Below are positions 7,903-17,760 of a stretch of DNA of 64,000 bases, in pieces; the stretch's first letter is position 1, and the number at the start of each line of letters is the position of its first letter. The notes below the pieces were generated by a model. It saw only the letters and a program-made list of their open reading frames with translations, was not told the origin of the DNA and did no database searches. The position numbers and the translations under genes are program-made. This stretch comes from Flavobacterium praedii (GTDB taxonomy: Bacteria; Bacteroidota; Bacteroidia; Flavobacteriales; Flavobacteriaceae): NCBI RefSeq assembly GCF_026810365.1, contig NZ_CP113948.1, positions 4,104,458-4,168,457 on the forward strand, given 5' to 3'.

Positions 7903-9174
7903 TTACGAAAGTTTTGCTTTTAATTCGTTGTATTCGGTAGTCATTTCCAATGCATTGTACACACTAAGAAGGCTTTGTGAAGTTTCAATATCATTAGGGT
8001 CTATTTCAATTACTTTTTTGAGATATGGAATGGTGCTTTTATAGATTTCTTCTTTTTTTGATTTTAACAAATCGTATTTTTTCATTTCTACAGGAGAGGT
8101 TCCTAATTTATCCATGTCCTCATTTATTGGTTTTACACTTTCCAGTTTCAGAATAGATAAATTTACATAAGATTTTGTGTCTTTTGGGGCAATAGCAATG
8201 GCTTTTAAATAGAAATTTTCGGCCTCAATTGTGTTATTTGCTTTGGTGCTTAGGATTCCAAGATTAAATAATAAATCGAGATCATTTGGGTTGTTTTTTG
8301 ATATGGTTCCAACTAATTTTTTATAGGTAACATAGTCTTTTGATTCAAGGCAAAGTTCGGCTTCGGCTAAAGCCAAAGAGTTGTCTTCAGGATTTTTATT
8401 TCGTGCATCTAAAATCGCATTTTTGGCTTTCAATTTGTCTCCATTTTGAAAATAGATTAAAGCTATATTTTTATAAATTTCACCTCTTTTGGATACTCCT
8501 ATTACGTTTCTTGGTTTTTCATGAGTTCCTGAACTAACAGAATTGTCTCTGTCATACATTTTTAGAAACCGTTCTTCAATATTTGTTGCTTTGTTTACGG
8601 CATAGTAATAATTCCCTATTCCGGAAAAATTAAGCGATTTGAGCGTTTCATAATGTTTGAGAGCAGATATAAAATCTTTTCCATTTACAAAGGCGCATGC
8701 AGTATTGTATAAATTAATTGTATCTTTTTGGTCTAGTAGATAAGCTTCATAGAACATAGTAGCACTTTCGATATGCTTTTTTTGTCGGGAATTAGAAACT
8801 GCATTTTTTATTAATTTCTCTTTTAAACTCTTGAAAGTACTTTTTGCTTGACCATAAAAATTGGTTTTCCCCGACTCTGATTCCACTTTATTTATTTCTT
8901 GGAATGACTGCGCTGCTAAAGTTAAATTTTTGCCTTCATCAACATTTTTATTTGCCAATCCTAACAAAGCATTTCCTTGAACGTAATAGAAAAGTGCTTT
9001 TTCTTCATCTTTTGAATTGTAAACTTGATATTCAATGCTCTTGAGTATGATTAGTGCATCCTGGGGATTTCCGCTATTAACTTCTTTTTCGGCTGATTTT
9101 ATTTGACTTTTTTGGGCTTGAATAGTTCCTGCAAACAATAATAGCATACCAATAATAGTGTAGTTTTTTTTCAT
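7903..9174 (-). CDS. Secreted or periplasmic tetratricopeptide-repeat protein
   Basis: A 423-residue protein with a clear signal peptide (MKKNYTIIGMLLLFAGTIQAQ; cleavage after AQA-like sequence). The rest is alpha-helical with several TPR-like units, for example FISALKHYETLKSLNFSGIG, NGDKLKAKNAILDARNKNPED, LLFNLGILSTKANNTIEAENFYLKAIAIAP and YLKKVIEIDPNDIETSQSLL. TPRs are protein-protein scaffolds. The partner is unknown and the neighbours give no clue. A minus-strand -7 box (TATTTTTG) lies about 110 bases upstream. Confidence 0.82.
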   Translation of the reverse strand: MKKNYTIIGMLLLFAGTIQAQKSQIKSAEKEVNSGNPQDALIILKSIEYQVYNSKDEEKALFYYVQGNALLGLANKNVDEGKNLTLAAQSFQEINKVESESGKTNFYGQAKSTFKSLKEKLIKNAVSNSRQKKHIESATMFYEAYLLDQKDTINLYNTACAFVNGKDFISALKHYETLKSLNFSGIGNYYYAVNKATNIEERFLKMYDRDNSVSSGTHEKPRNVIGVSKRGEIYKNIALIYFQNGDKLKAKNAILDARNKNPEDNSLALAEAELCLESKDYVTYKKLVGTISKNNPNDLDLLFNLGILSTKANNTIEAENFYLKAIAIAPKDTKSYVNLSILKLESVKPINEDMDKLGTSPVEMKKYDLLKSKKEEIYKSTIPYLKKVIEIDPNDIETSQSLLSVYNALEMTTEYNELKAKLS

Positions 9175-9570
9175 AATAAGAAGATTGTTGGTTAAACTGA
9201 TTTGAGGTTTTTTATTGCATTTTGTAGTTTTAAATTATATTTACCTTATTGTTCTATTTGATTTAAATAATATTGTTTTTTAACAAAAATAAGGTTAAAA
9301 ATCAATGAATTGAATGCTTTTGTTGAAAAAATGATCGTTGATAAATCGATTTATTAATATGATAAAATGAGGTATGTTTATTTGTTTAAATCCTAATTGA
9401 AGGTATCTTTTTTTGCTAAAAAGATATAGCGTAAAAAGGATTCGGTTTGATATTTTTAAAAAATGGAATAGCTTTTTTTAAAATCTAATTTCTTGTGTTT
9501 TTTGGCTTTGTGAAATCTTTGGTTTGTAATTACTTTTTAGTATTAGCTTAAAATGTTTTACTTTCGTAAA
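9175..9570. other. Divergent promoter region between the TPR gene and lpxK
   Basis: These 396 bases contain no supported gene. For the minus-strand TPR gene a -7 box TATTTTTG reads at 9291-9284. For lpxK, TACTTTCG at 9559-9566 is one base off the TAnnTTTG pattern and lies just before the ATG at 9571. The region is otherwise AT-rich. Confidence 0.4.
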
Positions 9571-10596
9571 ATGAATTTACTACGAAAAGTACTGTTCCCT
9601 TTTGCTGTTTTATATGGCTTAATTACGAGTATTCGAAATTTTCTTTTTGATGTTGGGATTCTAAAATCTTATTCCTTCGATTTACCTGTTATTGCCGTGG
9701 GGAATCTTAGTGTGGGTGGTACGGGAAAGACACCTCAAATCGAATATTTGATTCGGTTGATTACTGAAAAATATAAAGTAGCTACTTTGAGTCGAGGTTA
9801 TAAAAGAAAATCAGAAGGTTTTGTACTGGCAAATTCATCTTCGGATGCTTTGCAATTAGGTGATGAACCTTTTCAATATCATCAAAAATTTGCGACTATT
9901 CAAGTGGCTGTAGATGCCAATAGAAAGAATGGAATCGAACAATTATTAACTCAATCAAATCCTCCCGAAGTTATTTTATTGGATGATGCTTTTCAACATC
10001 GAAAAGTAAAAGCTGGTTTCTATATTCTATTGACTTCATACGGTGATTTGTATTGTGATGATTATATGTTGCCTACCGGTAATTTAAGAGAGAGTCGAAT
10101 TGGGGTGCAAAGAGCAGATATTGTTATTGTTACAAAATGTCCATCAAATCTTTCCTTGAGTGAGCAAAATAAAATTAAAAAACAGCTTAATCTTTCTTCT
10201 AATCAAAGTTTGTTCTTTACCTTTATTGAGTATGAAGATGTTGTTTTTTCTGGGGATAAAGAACTAAAAGTAGCTGATATTATAGGTCTTGAAAAAATAC
10301 TTTTAGCAGGAATAGCAAAGCCTCAATCCTTTTTTAGGCATTTGAAACAAGAAAATGATGTATGTTTAACATATTCAGATCATCACCATTTTAGCGAAAG
10401 CGAATTACAAGAAATTAAAATAAAAGCAAACCATAAAATTATAGTAACAACCGAAAAGGATTATGTGCGTTTACAAGGAAGTATTTTGAGCGAACAGCTT
10501 TATTATTTACCTATAAAAAGTTCATTTCTTTCGGAGGGAGATAATTTTGATAAAATCATTTTAAATTATGTGGGACAAAGTACAAGAAACCGTTAG
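9571..10596 (+). CDS. lpxK: Tetraacyldisaccharide 4'-kinase
   Basis: A 341-residue protein (347 if the in-frame ATG at 9553 is used; the later ATG leaves MNLLRKVLFPFAVLYGL as the membrane-facing N-terminal helix). The P-loop GNLSVGGTGKTPQIEYL is diagnostic of LpxK, an unusual membrane-associated P-loop kinase that phosphorylates the 4' position of the lipid A precursor. Other family motifs are LSRGYKRKSEGF, LGDEPFQYHQKF, LLDDAFQHRKVKAG and TTEKDYVRL. Its last 29 bases overlap punA, so the two genes are probably co-translated. This indicates an LPS-bearing outer membrane. Confidence 0.95.
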   Translation: MNLLRKVLFPFAVLYGLITSIRNFLFDVGILKSYSFDLPVIAVGNLSVGGTGKTPQIEYLIRLITEKYKVATLSRGYKRKSEGFVLANSSSDALQLGDEPFQYHQKFATIQVAVDANRKNGIEQLLTQSNPPEVILLDDAFQHRKVKAGFYILLTSYGDLYCDDYMLPTGNLRESRIGVQRADIVIVTKCPSNLSLSEQNKIKKQLNLSSNQSLFFTFIEYEDVVFSGDKELKVADIIGLEKILLAGIAKPQSFFRHLKQENDVCLTYSDHHHFSESELQEIKIKANHKIIVTTEKDYVRLQGSILSEQLYYLPIKSSFLSEGDNFDKIILNYVGQSTRNR

Positions 10597-11380
10597 TTTT
10601 ATTTCTAAAAAAATAAATTTCACTCCAGAATATGGTGTGATTTTAGGTTCTGGATTAGGCGGATTTACAAAAGATATTGCAATTGAATTTACCTTACCGT
10701 ATGAAGAAATTCCAAATTTTCCGGTTTCGACAGTTCAAGGACACAAAGGAGCATTGGTTTTTGGTACTATTGGTAACAAGAAAGTAGTAGCAATGCAAGG
10801 TCGTTTTCATTTTTACGAAGGGTATTCTATGAAAGAAGTGACTTTTCCGGTGCGGGTGATGAAATATTTAGGAGTCAAAAAATTAATAGTCTCTAATGCT
10901 TCGGGCGGAGTAAATCCAAATTATAAAGTTGGTTCGATTGTAATTATCAATGACCATATTAATTTTATGCCAGAGCATCCATTAAGAGGTAAAAATGACG
11001 AACGTTTTGGACCAAGATTTGTAAATATGAGCCAGCCCTACTCAATTGAAATGATTGAAAAGGTTAAAAATATTGCTTTAGAATTAAATATAGAAGTACA
11101 TGATGGGGTGTATTTAGGGCTTCAGGGGCCTACTTTTGAAACCTTATCAGAATACAGAATGGTGAAGATTTTAGGGGCAGATTGTGTAGGGATGTCTACT
11201 GTTCCTGAAGTGATTGTAGCACGTCACATGGAATTAGAAACGTTTGGAGTTTCAATTATTACCGACATGGGAGATGCGGAAAGTATTCTTACTATTTCAC
11301 ATGATGAAGTCTTGGAAGCTGCCAAAGGAGCAGAACCTCATTTGCGAAGCCTTATCAAAGAATTAATTAAGAGAGATTAG
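10568..11380 (+). CDS. punA: Purine nucleoside phosphorylase (trimeric type)
   Basis: A 270-residue protein. Motifs of the low-molecular-mass PNP family are GVILGSGLGGF (phosphate-binding Ser), QGHKGALVFG, QGRFHFYEGYSM, SNASGGVNPN, EHPLRGKND, YLGLQGPTFET with the active-site Glu, and DCVGMSTVPEVIVARHM. It cleaves inosine and guanosine with phosphate to free base and ribose-1-phosphate in purine salvage. The length is normal. It begins inside the end of lpxK (29-base overlap) and its last 14 bases overlap the convergent histidine kinase gene, so no terminator separates the two. Confidence 0.94.
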   Translation: MWDKVQETVSFISKKINFTPEYGVILGSGLGGFTKDIAIEFTLPYEEIPNFPVSTVQGHKGALVFGTIGNKKVVAMQGRFHFYEGYSMKEVTFPVRVMKYLGVKKLIVSNASGGVNPNYKVGSIVIINDHINFMPEHPLRGKNDERFGPRFVNMSQPYSIEMIEKVKNIALELNIEVHDGVYLGLQGPTFETLSEYRMVKILGADCVGMSTVPEVIVARHMELETFGVSIITDMGDAESILTISHDEVLEAAKGAEPHLRSLIKELIKRD

Positions 11381-13559
11381 TTGTGTTGCTAAAGTTTTGT
11401 GCAAGTATTGTATAAAAATTTTCAGGAACAAATGGTTTGGTAATTACATCGGTCATCCCAAAGGAGAGAAGCATCTCTCGGTTTTCATTTAAAGATATAG
11501 CTGTTAATGCAACAATTGGAGTTTCCATATCAAATTCTCTAATGTGTTGTGTTGCTATAGTCCCATTTATACCTAATAAATGAACGTCCATTAGCACCAT
11601 ATCAAATGTATTGGTTTTTAATAATTCTATAGCATCCTCTCCATTGTCTAGAATGGTGCAAAATATTTCTTTATTCAACAACATTTTTTGAGTGATCATT
11701 TGGTTGATTTTGTTGTCTTCTACTACCAATATTTTTTTGTTTTTAAATATTTCTGGATTGTAATTTTTAGTTAAAACGGTATTAGGTAGCGGTTTGTTAT
11801 CAACTTTAAAATTCAATTCAAAAGAAAAAGCAGAACCTTTTCCGACGGCACTTTTTAGTCTTATCCGACCACCTAATATTCGAACTAGTTTTTTTACAAT
11901 AGTAAGTCCCAATCCTGTCCCTCCAAATTTTCTGTTGATTTCTACTGATCCTTGAGAAAAACTTTCAAAAACAGTTTTTAGTTTGTCTGCAGGAATTCCA
12001 ATTCCTGTATCAATGATTTGAAAATGTATTGTTGCGGTTTCATTTTGAAAACTTCTCAATCTTGCAATAACGCTAACTGTTCCGTTATTGGTGAATTTTA
12101 ATGCATTGTTAATTAAATTCATGAAAATTTGAGACAATTTTGTAGGGTCTCCAATTAAGTTTTCAGGAACGGCTGTGTCAATTTTCAGAATAAATTTATT
12201 GTTATTTACCGTTGCTATTTCTTTGAGTGAGTTTTGGATGTCTCCTAATAACTGCTTGAGGTTGAAATTAATATGCTCCAGCTCTAATTTATTAGAGTCA
12301 ATTTTGTTTATTTCTAATATATCATTGATAAAGTTCGTTAGGTAATTACCTGAAAATTTCAAGGACGATAAATAATGCATTTGGGTTTTCTTTGGATTTT
12401 CTTCCAGCAGTAAATGTGTAATTCCATTAATTGCATTCAATGGAGTTCGCAACTCGTGACTTACTGTTGATAGAAACTCCGATCGTGCTTTGGATGCTTC
12501 TTCAGCTCTATTTTTTGCGGCAATCAATTCATTGTTTTTTTCTTTTAATAATGAATTGGTTTGATTACGTATGATATTATTTTTGTACAGTGACAAACTC
12601 AAAAGTGACAAAATTGAAATGATTGCAATAGCAAGAATGCTAATAAGCTTAGAAAATTTATCTGCTTTTTCTTTTTCGCTATTTTCTCTTTCTAATAATA
12701 ATTTTTCTTGTTTTCGTTGGGATTCTTTAAATATTTCATAATCATTAATGCCCAACTTTTCATCATTAGCAAGTAAAATGCTTTCTTTTAGATTTAGATG
12801 TTTTTTTAAGTATTTGTAAGCAGAGGATTTGTCGAGTAGCTTATCATAAACAGTACTTAAAGCAAGTAAAATATTTGATTTTTGATTAAGATTTTTAGTG
12901 GTATTGTTTAATTCAGCTGCCTTGTTGAAGTAATTTAAAGCAAGATTGTATCTTTTTCCTGAGGCTTCTATTGTTCCTATTTGATAGAGGGCTTCTGCTT
13001 TTGTGTTTGATGAATTATTATTTTCGATCTTAGCAATAATAGCGTTAAATAGGGATAGTGCCAATGTAATATTTCCTGTAGATTTTGCAATTATTCCTTT
13101 TTGAAGATTAATTTTATCACCAGGATCATTGATTTTTAACTTCTTTTGTATTTCTTCAGTTTTGAGGATGCAGATTTCTGCTAAATTGTATTTCTTTTTT
13201 TCGATATAAGATAAACCCATAAAATAGTAGGCATTGGCTACTTTTTCGTTAGGTTTTGTTGAAATGCTATTGAATAAAATAATGCTTTTGTTGAATACTT
13301 CAATCGCATCATTGTAAAGGTTTAGATCGAAATAAATTTTACCTAAGTTGTAGTTTTGTAGTGCTTCAGCTTCTTTTTTGTGGTTCTTTTTACAAAAATT
13401 TATTGATTTTTGGGTGTAAAATAAAACATCTTTATAATTATTGTTTTTTGTATTTTCATTAACTAATTTCGAGTAATAAGCAACACTGTCTATTTTGATG
13501 CTATTTTGAGAAAAGAGTAGTGAATTAAAAAAAACAAAACATAATAAAAAGTATTTCAT
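11367..13559 (-). CDS. Hybrid histidine kinase with N-terminal TPR sensor and receiver domain
   Basis: A 730-residue protein. Domain order: signal peptide (MKYFLLCFVFFNSLLFSQ); periplasmic TPRs over about 25-270 (e.g. NYNLGKIYFDLNLYNDAIEVF, YYFMGLSYIEKKKYNLAEI); one membrane helix near 305-325; a short coiled coil; HisKA with phospho-acceptor His in FLSTVSHELRTPLNAI; HATPase_c with NALKFT, DTGIGIPADKL and GGTGLGLTIVKKL; and a receiver domain (VVEDNKINQM, phospho-Asp in MVLMDVHLLG, T in VALTA, K in ITKPF). It would pass phosphate from His to its own Asp; the output partner is not adjacent. It starts 8 bases after the GAPDH gene and is likely transcribed with it. Confidence 0.92.
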   Translation of the reverse strand: MKYFLLCFVFFNSLLFSQNSIKIDSVAYYSKLVNENTKNNNYKDVLFYTQKSINFCKKNHKKEAEALQNYNLGKIYFDLNLYNDAIEVFNKSIILFNSISTKPNEKVANAYYFMGLSYIEKKKYNLAEICILKTEEIQKKLKINDPGDKINLQKGIIAKSTGNITLALSLFNAIIAKIENNNSSNTKAEALYQIGTIEASGKRYNLALNYFNKAAELNNTTKNLNQKSNILLALSTVYDKLLDKSSAYKYLKKHLNLKESILLANDEKLGINDYEIFKESQRKQEKLLLERENSEKEKADKFSKLISILAIAIISILSLLSLSLYKNNIIRNQTNSLLKEKNNELIAAKNRAEEASKARSEFLSTVSHELRTPLNAINGITHLLLEENPKKTQMHYLSSLKFSGNYLTNFINDILEINKIDSNKLELEHINFNLKQLLGDIQNSLKEIATVNNNKFILKIDTAVPENLIGDPTKLSQIFMNLINNALKFTNNGTVSVIARLRSFQNETATIHFQIIDTGIGIPADKLKTVFESFSQGSVEINRKFGGTGLGLTIVKKLVRILGGRIRLKSAVGKGSAFSFELNFKVDNKPLPNTVLTKNYNPEIFKNKKILVVEDNKINQMITQKMLLNKEIFCTILDNGEDAIELLKTNTFDMVLMDVHLLGINGTIATQHIREFDMETPIVALTAISLNENREMLLSFGMTDVITKPFVPENFYTILAQNFSNTTNLS

Positions 13560-13567
13560 GATTGATG

Positions 13568-14575
13568 CTATTTTTTATTATTGTTTAGCAATAAAATAAG
13601 ATCAATAATTCTTGACGAATATCCTATTTCATTATCATACCAACCTACGACTTTTACCATTTTGTCTATTACCGATGTTAGCAGGGAATCAAATATACAT
13701 GAATTTTTGTTACCTATTACGTCAACAGATACAATTGGGTCTTCAGTATATTCTAAAATTCCTTTTAAATTGGTTTGAGATGCAATTTTAAAGGCCTCGT
13801 TTATTTGTTCTATTGTAACGGAACGTTTTACATTAAAGGTTATATCAGTCAAGGAACCATCAGGAACTGGAACTCGAATGCCACAACCTCCCATTTTTCC
13901 TTCAAGTGAAGTAAAGATTTTGGTTAAAGCTTTTGCTGCTCCAGTTGTCGTTGGGACAATTGATTGGCTTGCTCCTCTGGCTCTGCGCAAGTCTTTATGA
14001 GGCTGATCGTGTAAACTTTGATCTGTTGTATAGGAGTGAATGGTAGTGATGTAAGCTTGTTCGATACCGCATAGTTCTTCGATCACTTTGATCATTGGCG
14101 CAGCATTATTTGTGGTGCAACTGGCATTGGATATAATAGTTTCCGTTCCGTCAAGAATTGATTCATTAACGCCTAATACTACTGTTTTTATGGTATCAAC
14201 TTCAGATGGTGCCGATAGAATTACTCTTTTGGCACCTGCGATGACATGAGCATTAATCTCTTCAAAAGTTTTGTATTTGCCAGTAGATTCTACAACAAAA
14301 TCAATATTTATACTTTTCCAATCCAGATTAGAAATGTTTTTTTCATGAAAAAACAAAAAATGTTTCCCATCGATTAGTATTCCTTTTTCATCATTGCTTA
14401 CTGCAAAAGGCAAAACCCCGTGAATACTGTCGTATTTCACTAAATGAGCCATAGTTTTTTTGTCGGCAATATCATTTATGGCTACTACTTCTATTGAGGG
14501 ATGGTTTAGAAGTAAACGAAATAAATTTCGTCCAATTCTTCCAAAGCCATTAATCGCAATTCTTGTTTTTGTCAT
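13568..14575 (-). CDS. gapA: Glyceraldehyde-3-phosphate dehydrogenase
   Basis: A 335-residue enzyme of normal length. NAD-binding motif INGFGRIGRNLFRLL and AINDIAD (Asp after the second strand favours NAD). The active-site signature SNASCTTN holds the nucleophilic Cys, and HSYTTDQSLHDQPHKDLRRARG holds the catalytic His partner and phosphate site. WYDNEIGYSSRIIDL is the C-terminal signature. It oxidises GAP to 1,3-bisphosphoglycerate. It sits between lipA (41-base gap) and the hybrid kinase (8-base gap), all on the minus strand. It may be a second GAPDH, as flavobacteria often carry more than one. Confidence 0.94.
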   Translation of the reverse strand: MTKTRIAINGFGRIGRNLFRLLLNHPSIEVVAINDIADKKTMAHLVKYDSIHGVLPFAVSNDEKGILIDGKHFLFFHEKNISNLDWKSINIDFVVESTGKYKTFEEINAHVIAGAKRVILSAPSEVDTIKTVVLGVNESILDGTETIISNASCTTNNAAPMIKVIEELCGIEQAYITTIHSYTTDQSLHDQPHKDLRRARGASQSIVPTTTGAAKALTKIFTSLEGKMGGCGIRVPVPDGSLTDITFNVKRSVTIEQINEAFKIASQTNLKGILEYTEDPIVSVDVIGNKNSCIFDSLLTSVIDKMVKVVGWYDNEIGYSSRIIDLILLLNNNKK

Positions 14576-14616
14576 TTTAAACGAGTCGTTTTTTTATTTT
14601 TTATAAGGGTTAGAAG

Positions 14617-15486
14617 CTATAATATATGTTTTTGCGCTTTGTAGGAGGAGCGTACTAATGGTCCGCTTTCTACATGACGGAAGCCTAGTTCCAATCCGTA
14701 TTTTTCATATTTTGCAAATTGTTCTGGAGTTATAAACTCTTTGACTGGAAGGTGTTTTTTGCTGGGTTGTAAATATTGACCAATAGTTACAATGTCTACA
14801 TTTGCATTTCGTAAGTCACGCATCGTTTGAAAAACTTCCTCTTCTTGTTCTCCTAATCCCAACATAATTCCTGACTTAGTTCTATTGATTCCTTTTTCTT
14901 TTAGGTATCTCAAAACCTCTAAGCTTCTATCGTATTTGGCTTGAATTCGTACTTCGCGAGTTAGTCTACGTACTGTTTCTACATTATGCGAGACTACTTC
15001 GGGATTGGCTTCAATAATACGATCGATATTTCTTTCTATGCCTTGAAAATCAGGAATTAAAGTTTCTAAGGTTGTGTTTGGGTTCATTCTGCGAATGGCT
15101 TTTACAGTTTCAATCCATATAATAGAACCGCCATCTTTCAAGTCATCTCTATCAACACTAGTGATTACGGCGTGTTTGATATTCATGATTTTTATAGAAC
15201 GGGCTACTTTTTCTGGTTCATCCCAGTCTACAGTTTCTGGCCTTCCAGTTTTTACACCACAAAATCCGCATGAACGTGTACATACGTTTCCTAAAATCAT
15301 AAAAGTTGCAGTTCCTTCTCCCCAACATTCCCCCATATTTGGGCAACTTCCAGAGGTGCAAATAGTATTCAGGCTATATTTGTCTACCAAACCACGAAGT
15401 TCGGTGTATTTCTGACCAATTGGGAGTTTTACCTTGAGCCATTTTGGCTTTCCTACTGGTAAAGTATTATCTAAAACAGTTTCCAT
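14617..15486 (-). CDS. lipA: Lipoyl synthase
   Basis: A 289-residue radical-SAM enzyme. The N-terminal cluster [14 protein letters not shown] supplies the auxiliary iron-sulfur Cys set (CX4CX5C), and [13 protein letters not shown] gives the CX3CX2C radical-SAM cluster. The C-terminal [13 protein letters not shown] supplies the Ser ligand to the auxiliary cluster. Other LipA motifs are [14 protein letters not shown] and SGIMLGLGE. It inserts two sulfurs into octanoyl groups on lipoyl-dependent proteins. It heads a minus-strand run with gapA and the hybrid kinase. Confidence 0.96.
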   Translation of the reverse strand: METVLDNTLPVGKPKWLKVKLPIGQKYTELRGLVDKYSLNTICTSGSCPNMGECWGEGTATFMILGNVCTRSCGFCGVKTGRPETVDWDEPEKVARSIKIMNIKHAVITSVDRDDLKDGGSIIWIETVKAIRRMNPNTTLETLIPDFQGIERNIDRIIEANPEVVSHNVETVRRLTREVRIQAKYDRSLEVLRYLKEKGINRTKSGIMLGLGEQEEEVFQTMRDLRNANVDIVTIGQYLQPSKKHLPVKEFITPEQFAKYEKYGLELGFRHVESGPLVRSSYKAQKHIL

Positions 15487-15692
15487 ATCTTAATTTTGTA
15501 ACTGCAAAGATAAGGAATGTACTTTTAGAATTAGAGCTCTCGATTTGTGAATTTTGATAAAAATGGATTGTTTATAAAAGCAATTTTAAGCTTTTTATAT
15601 TAAAAATAGGTTTTGTATATTAATTTTGACAAAGAGGTTTGTTATATCTAATTTTAAAATAAAACTTGATTCCGATGTTTTTAAACTTGTAG

Positions 15693-15700
15693 TATATTTG
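15693..15700 (+). promoter_or_regulatory. Bacteroidota -7 box TATATTTG before the M48 protease gene
   Basis: TATATTTG lies 26 bases upstream of the ATG at 15727. A TTG at 15666-15668 stands 24 bases before it, close to the expected -33 position. An A-rich leader (AAATAAAACAAAAGT) follows, typical of Bacteroidota translation starts. Confidence 0.6.
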
Positions 15701-15726
15701 CAAATTCAAATAAATAAAACAAAAGT

Positions 15727-16578
15727 ATGAATACAAAATCGATACAATTAAGTGCTTTGGCAATTGTGTTTGGGTTTTTTACTGCTCAAGCGCAAATTAA
15801 TTTTGGGGAAAGAGCATTGGGCGCTGTTCAAAAGGGAATGACAGGATTTACTTTTAGTGATGCCGATGCTGCGGCTTTATCTAAACCTGCGGTAGATAAA
15901 ATGGATGCAGAGAATAAAGTGGCTATACCAACAGATCCTTATGCGATTCGTTTAGCTAGCGTTTTTGGAAAATACACCAAAGGAGAATTTTACACCTTAA
16001 ATTACAAAGTGTATCTAACAAAAGATATAAATGCTTTTGCAACTGCAGACGGAAGTGTGCGTGTTTTTTCAGGTTTGATGGATGTTATGGATGATAACGA
16101 ATTAATTGCAGTAATTGGTCATGAAATTGGCCATGTAAATAATCACGACTCTAGAGATGCTATGAAAGCTTTGTATCAAAAAGAAGCTTTGATTGATGCT
16201 GCTGCTTCGCAGTCTACTAAAGTGGCTGCAGTAACGGATAGTCAATTGGCTAAAATTGGTAGTGCGATGATTGATAGTAAATACAGTCGTAAACAAGAAT
16301 CAGAAGCCGATTTGTTTGCTTATGATTTTATGAAAAAAAATGGTTATGATGTGAATGCAGAAGAATCTGCGTTTCGAATATTGGCCAAAATGAGCCAAGG
16401 CGCGCAAAGTTCTTTCATAGATCAAATGATGAGCTCTCATCCTGAATCAAGTTTGCGAGCGGATGAAGCCAAAGCAAGAGCAGAAAAAGATGGTTTGTAT
16501 AAGCCTTATGTACAAAAAATGCCAGTAGTTAAGAAAACAACGACTACTAAAAAGACTGCTACTAAAAAGAAAAAATAA
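15727..16578 (+). CDS. M48 family zinc metalloprotease, secreted
   Basis: A 283-residue protein with an N-terminal signal peptide ending near AQAQ. The zinc-protease motif HEIGH lies in VIGHEIGHVNNHDSRDAMK, with the third ligand Glu in SRKQESEADLFAYDFMKKNGYD, as in M48B/LoiP-like and BepA-like proteases. The end is a Lys/Thr-rich tail (KKTTTTKKTATKKKK), unusual for the family and possibly a wall- or LPS-facing tether. It probably acts in envelope quality control in the periplasm. It has its own promoter and a strong terminator. Confidence 0.9.
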   Translation: MNTKSIQLSALAIVFGFFTAQAQINFGERALGAVQKGMTGFTFSDADAAALSKPAVDKMDAENKVAIPTDPYAIRLASVFGKYTKGEFYTLNYKVYLTKDINAFATADGSVRVFSGLMDVMDDNELIAVIGHEIGHVNNHDSRDAMKALYQKEALIDAAASQSTKVAAVTDSQLAKIGSAMIDSKYSRKQESEADLFAYDFMKKNGYDVNAEESAFRILAKMSQGAQSSFIDQMMSSHPESSLRADEAKARAEKDGLYKPYVQKMPVVKKTTTTKKTATKKKK

Positions 16579-16603
16579 TTTTGTCTTAGTACTTTAGTTA
16601 AAT

Positions 16604-16653
16604 AAAAAAATGAGAAAGTGGAACTTTTTAAAGTTCCACTTTCTCATTTTTTT
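16604..16653. terminator. Bidirectional terminator between the M48 protease and tonB genes
   Basis: A very long stem (about 16604-16626 pairing with 16631-16653; core TGAGAAAGTGGAACTT) with A and T tracts on both sides lies between the convergent genes. Confidence 0.93.
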
Positions 16654-16667
16654 ATTTAAAATTCAAA

Positions 16668-17486
16668 TTAATTGGGTTGAATTGTAATCGGTAAATTATA
16701 AGAAGTTCTAACTGCTTTTCCTTCATACATACCAGGAGACCATTTGGTTTTTAAGGATTTCAAAACACGAATGGCTTCAGCTCCGAGTCCATAGCCAGGG
16801 TCTTTTAGTACTTTTATGTCTGTCATACTTCCGTCTTTTTCAATTACAAATGAGACACTTACGCGAATAGCATTTTCGCTATCTAATTCTGGTTTTTCAA
16901 AATTATTGCCAACATAGGTGTAGAACTTTTTGATTCCGCCTGGGAATTCTGGCATTTTATCTACTACGTTGCTTGATAGAATGGTAGTGTCGGTAATGCC
17001 AGGGTTACTGGTTACTATTGTTCCGGTTGACGGAGTTGTGCCTGTTCCAGTTCCGCCTGTATTGCTATCCGGAGTGCTTTTTAGTTCAGTATTAGAAGCA
17101 ATTTTTTCAGGACTGGCTAATGCCGCTTGAACGATTTCTGGATTTATGAGTTGTGTATTGGTATTAATGTTTGCTATAACTGGGTTTTTAGTTTTAGGCA
17201 AAGGTGCTTCTTCAGCTTTTGTTTCAGGTAGTACATAAGGGTCAATATCAACAACAACTACTGGCGGTAGATCAGGGACCAATGACGGAATTCTATGTTC
17301 TGGATTTAGATAATTGTAAACCGCTGGAATACTAATGGCTGCTGTCAAAAGTAATACCCCTATGAAGAGTGCGAAAAAGGACGTTTTGGTATTTTCCTGA
17401 CGTAAATGATAAGCACCGTATTCTTTGTTTCTGTTTTCGAATACAAGATCAATCCAACTGGTTTCGTAGAGGTTTAATTTAGACAT
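16668..17486 (-). CDS. tonB: TonB-like energy transducer
   Basis: A 272-residue protein with the Bacteroidota N-terminus WIDLVFENRNKEYGAYHLR, one membrane helix (about 35-58), a Pro/Thr-rich periplasmic spacer, and a C-terminal TonB domain (about 185-272: MPEFPGGIKKFYTYVGNNF ... LKSLKTKWSPGMYEGKAVR). It couples inner-membrane proton motive force (ExbB/ExbD) to outer-membrane TonB-dependent receptors. No exbBD genes are nearby. Confidence 0.88.
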   Translation of the reverse strand: MSKLNLYETSWIDLVFENRNKEYGAYHLRQENTKTSFFALFIGVLLLTAAISIPAVYNYLNPEHRIPSLVPDLPPVVVVDIDPYVLPETKAEEAPLPKTKNPVIANINTNTQLINPEIVQAALASPEKIASNTELKSTPDSNTGGTGTGTTPSTGTIVTSNPGITDTTILSSNVVDKMPEFPGGIKKFYTYVGNNFEKPELDSENAIRVSVSFVIEKDGSMTDIKVLKDPGYGLGAEAIRVLKSLKTKWSPGMYEGKAVRTSYNLPITIQPN

Positions 17487-17760
17487 AATTTACGGATTTA
17501 ATGGTTAAGTAGAAATTAAATCATAAGCTAAAGTATTTTTAGTTTTTAACGCAAATAACAGGAATTTTAGTGTGTATGGATCTGATTATTTTTCAACAAA
17601 TTTGTTAAATAGATATTATTATACGTAAATATAGAAATATTTATCGAAAATAAATATAGTTATTTAACAAAATAAGTTTACTTAATGTGATTGGGTTTTA
17701 GCGGTTCTAGAGTAGTGGCGTAATGCCTTTTTCTAAGTAAATACTAGACTTTAGACGAAA

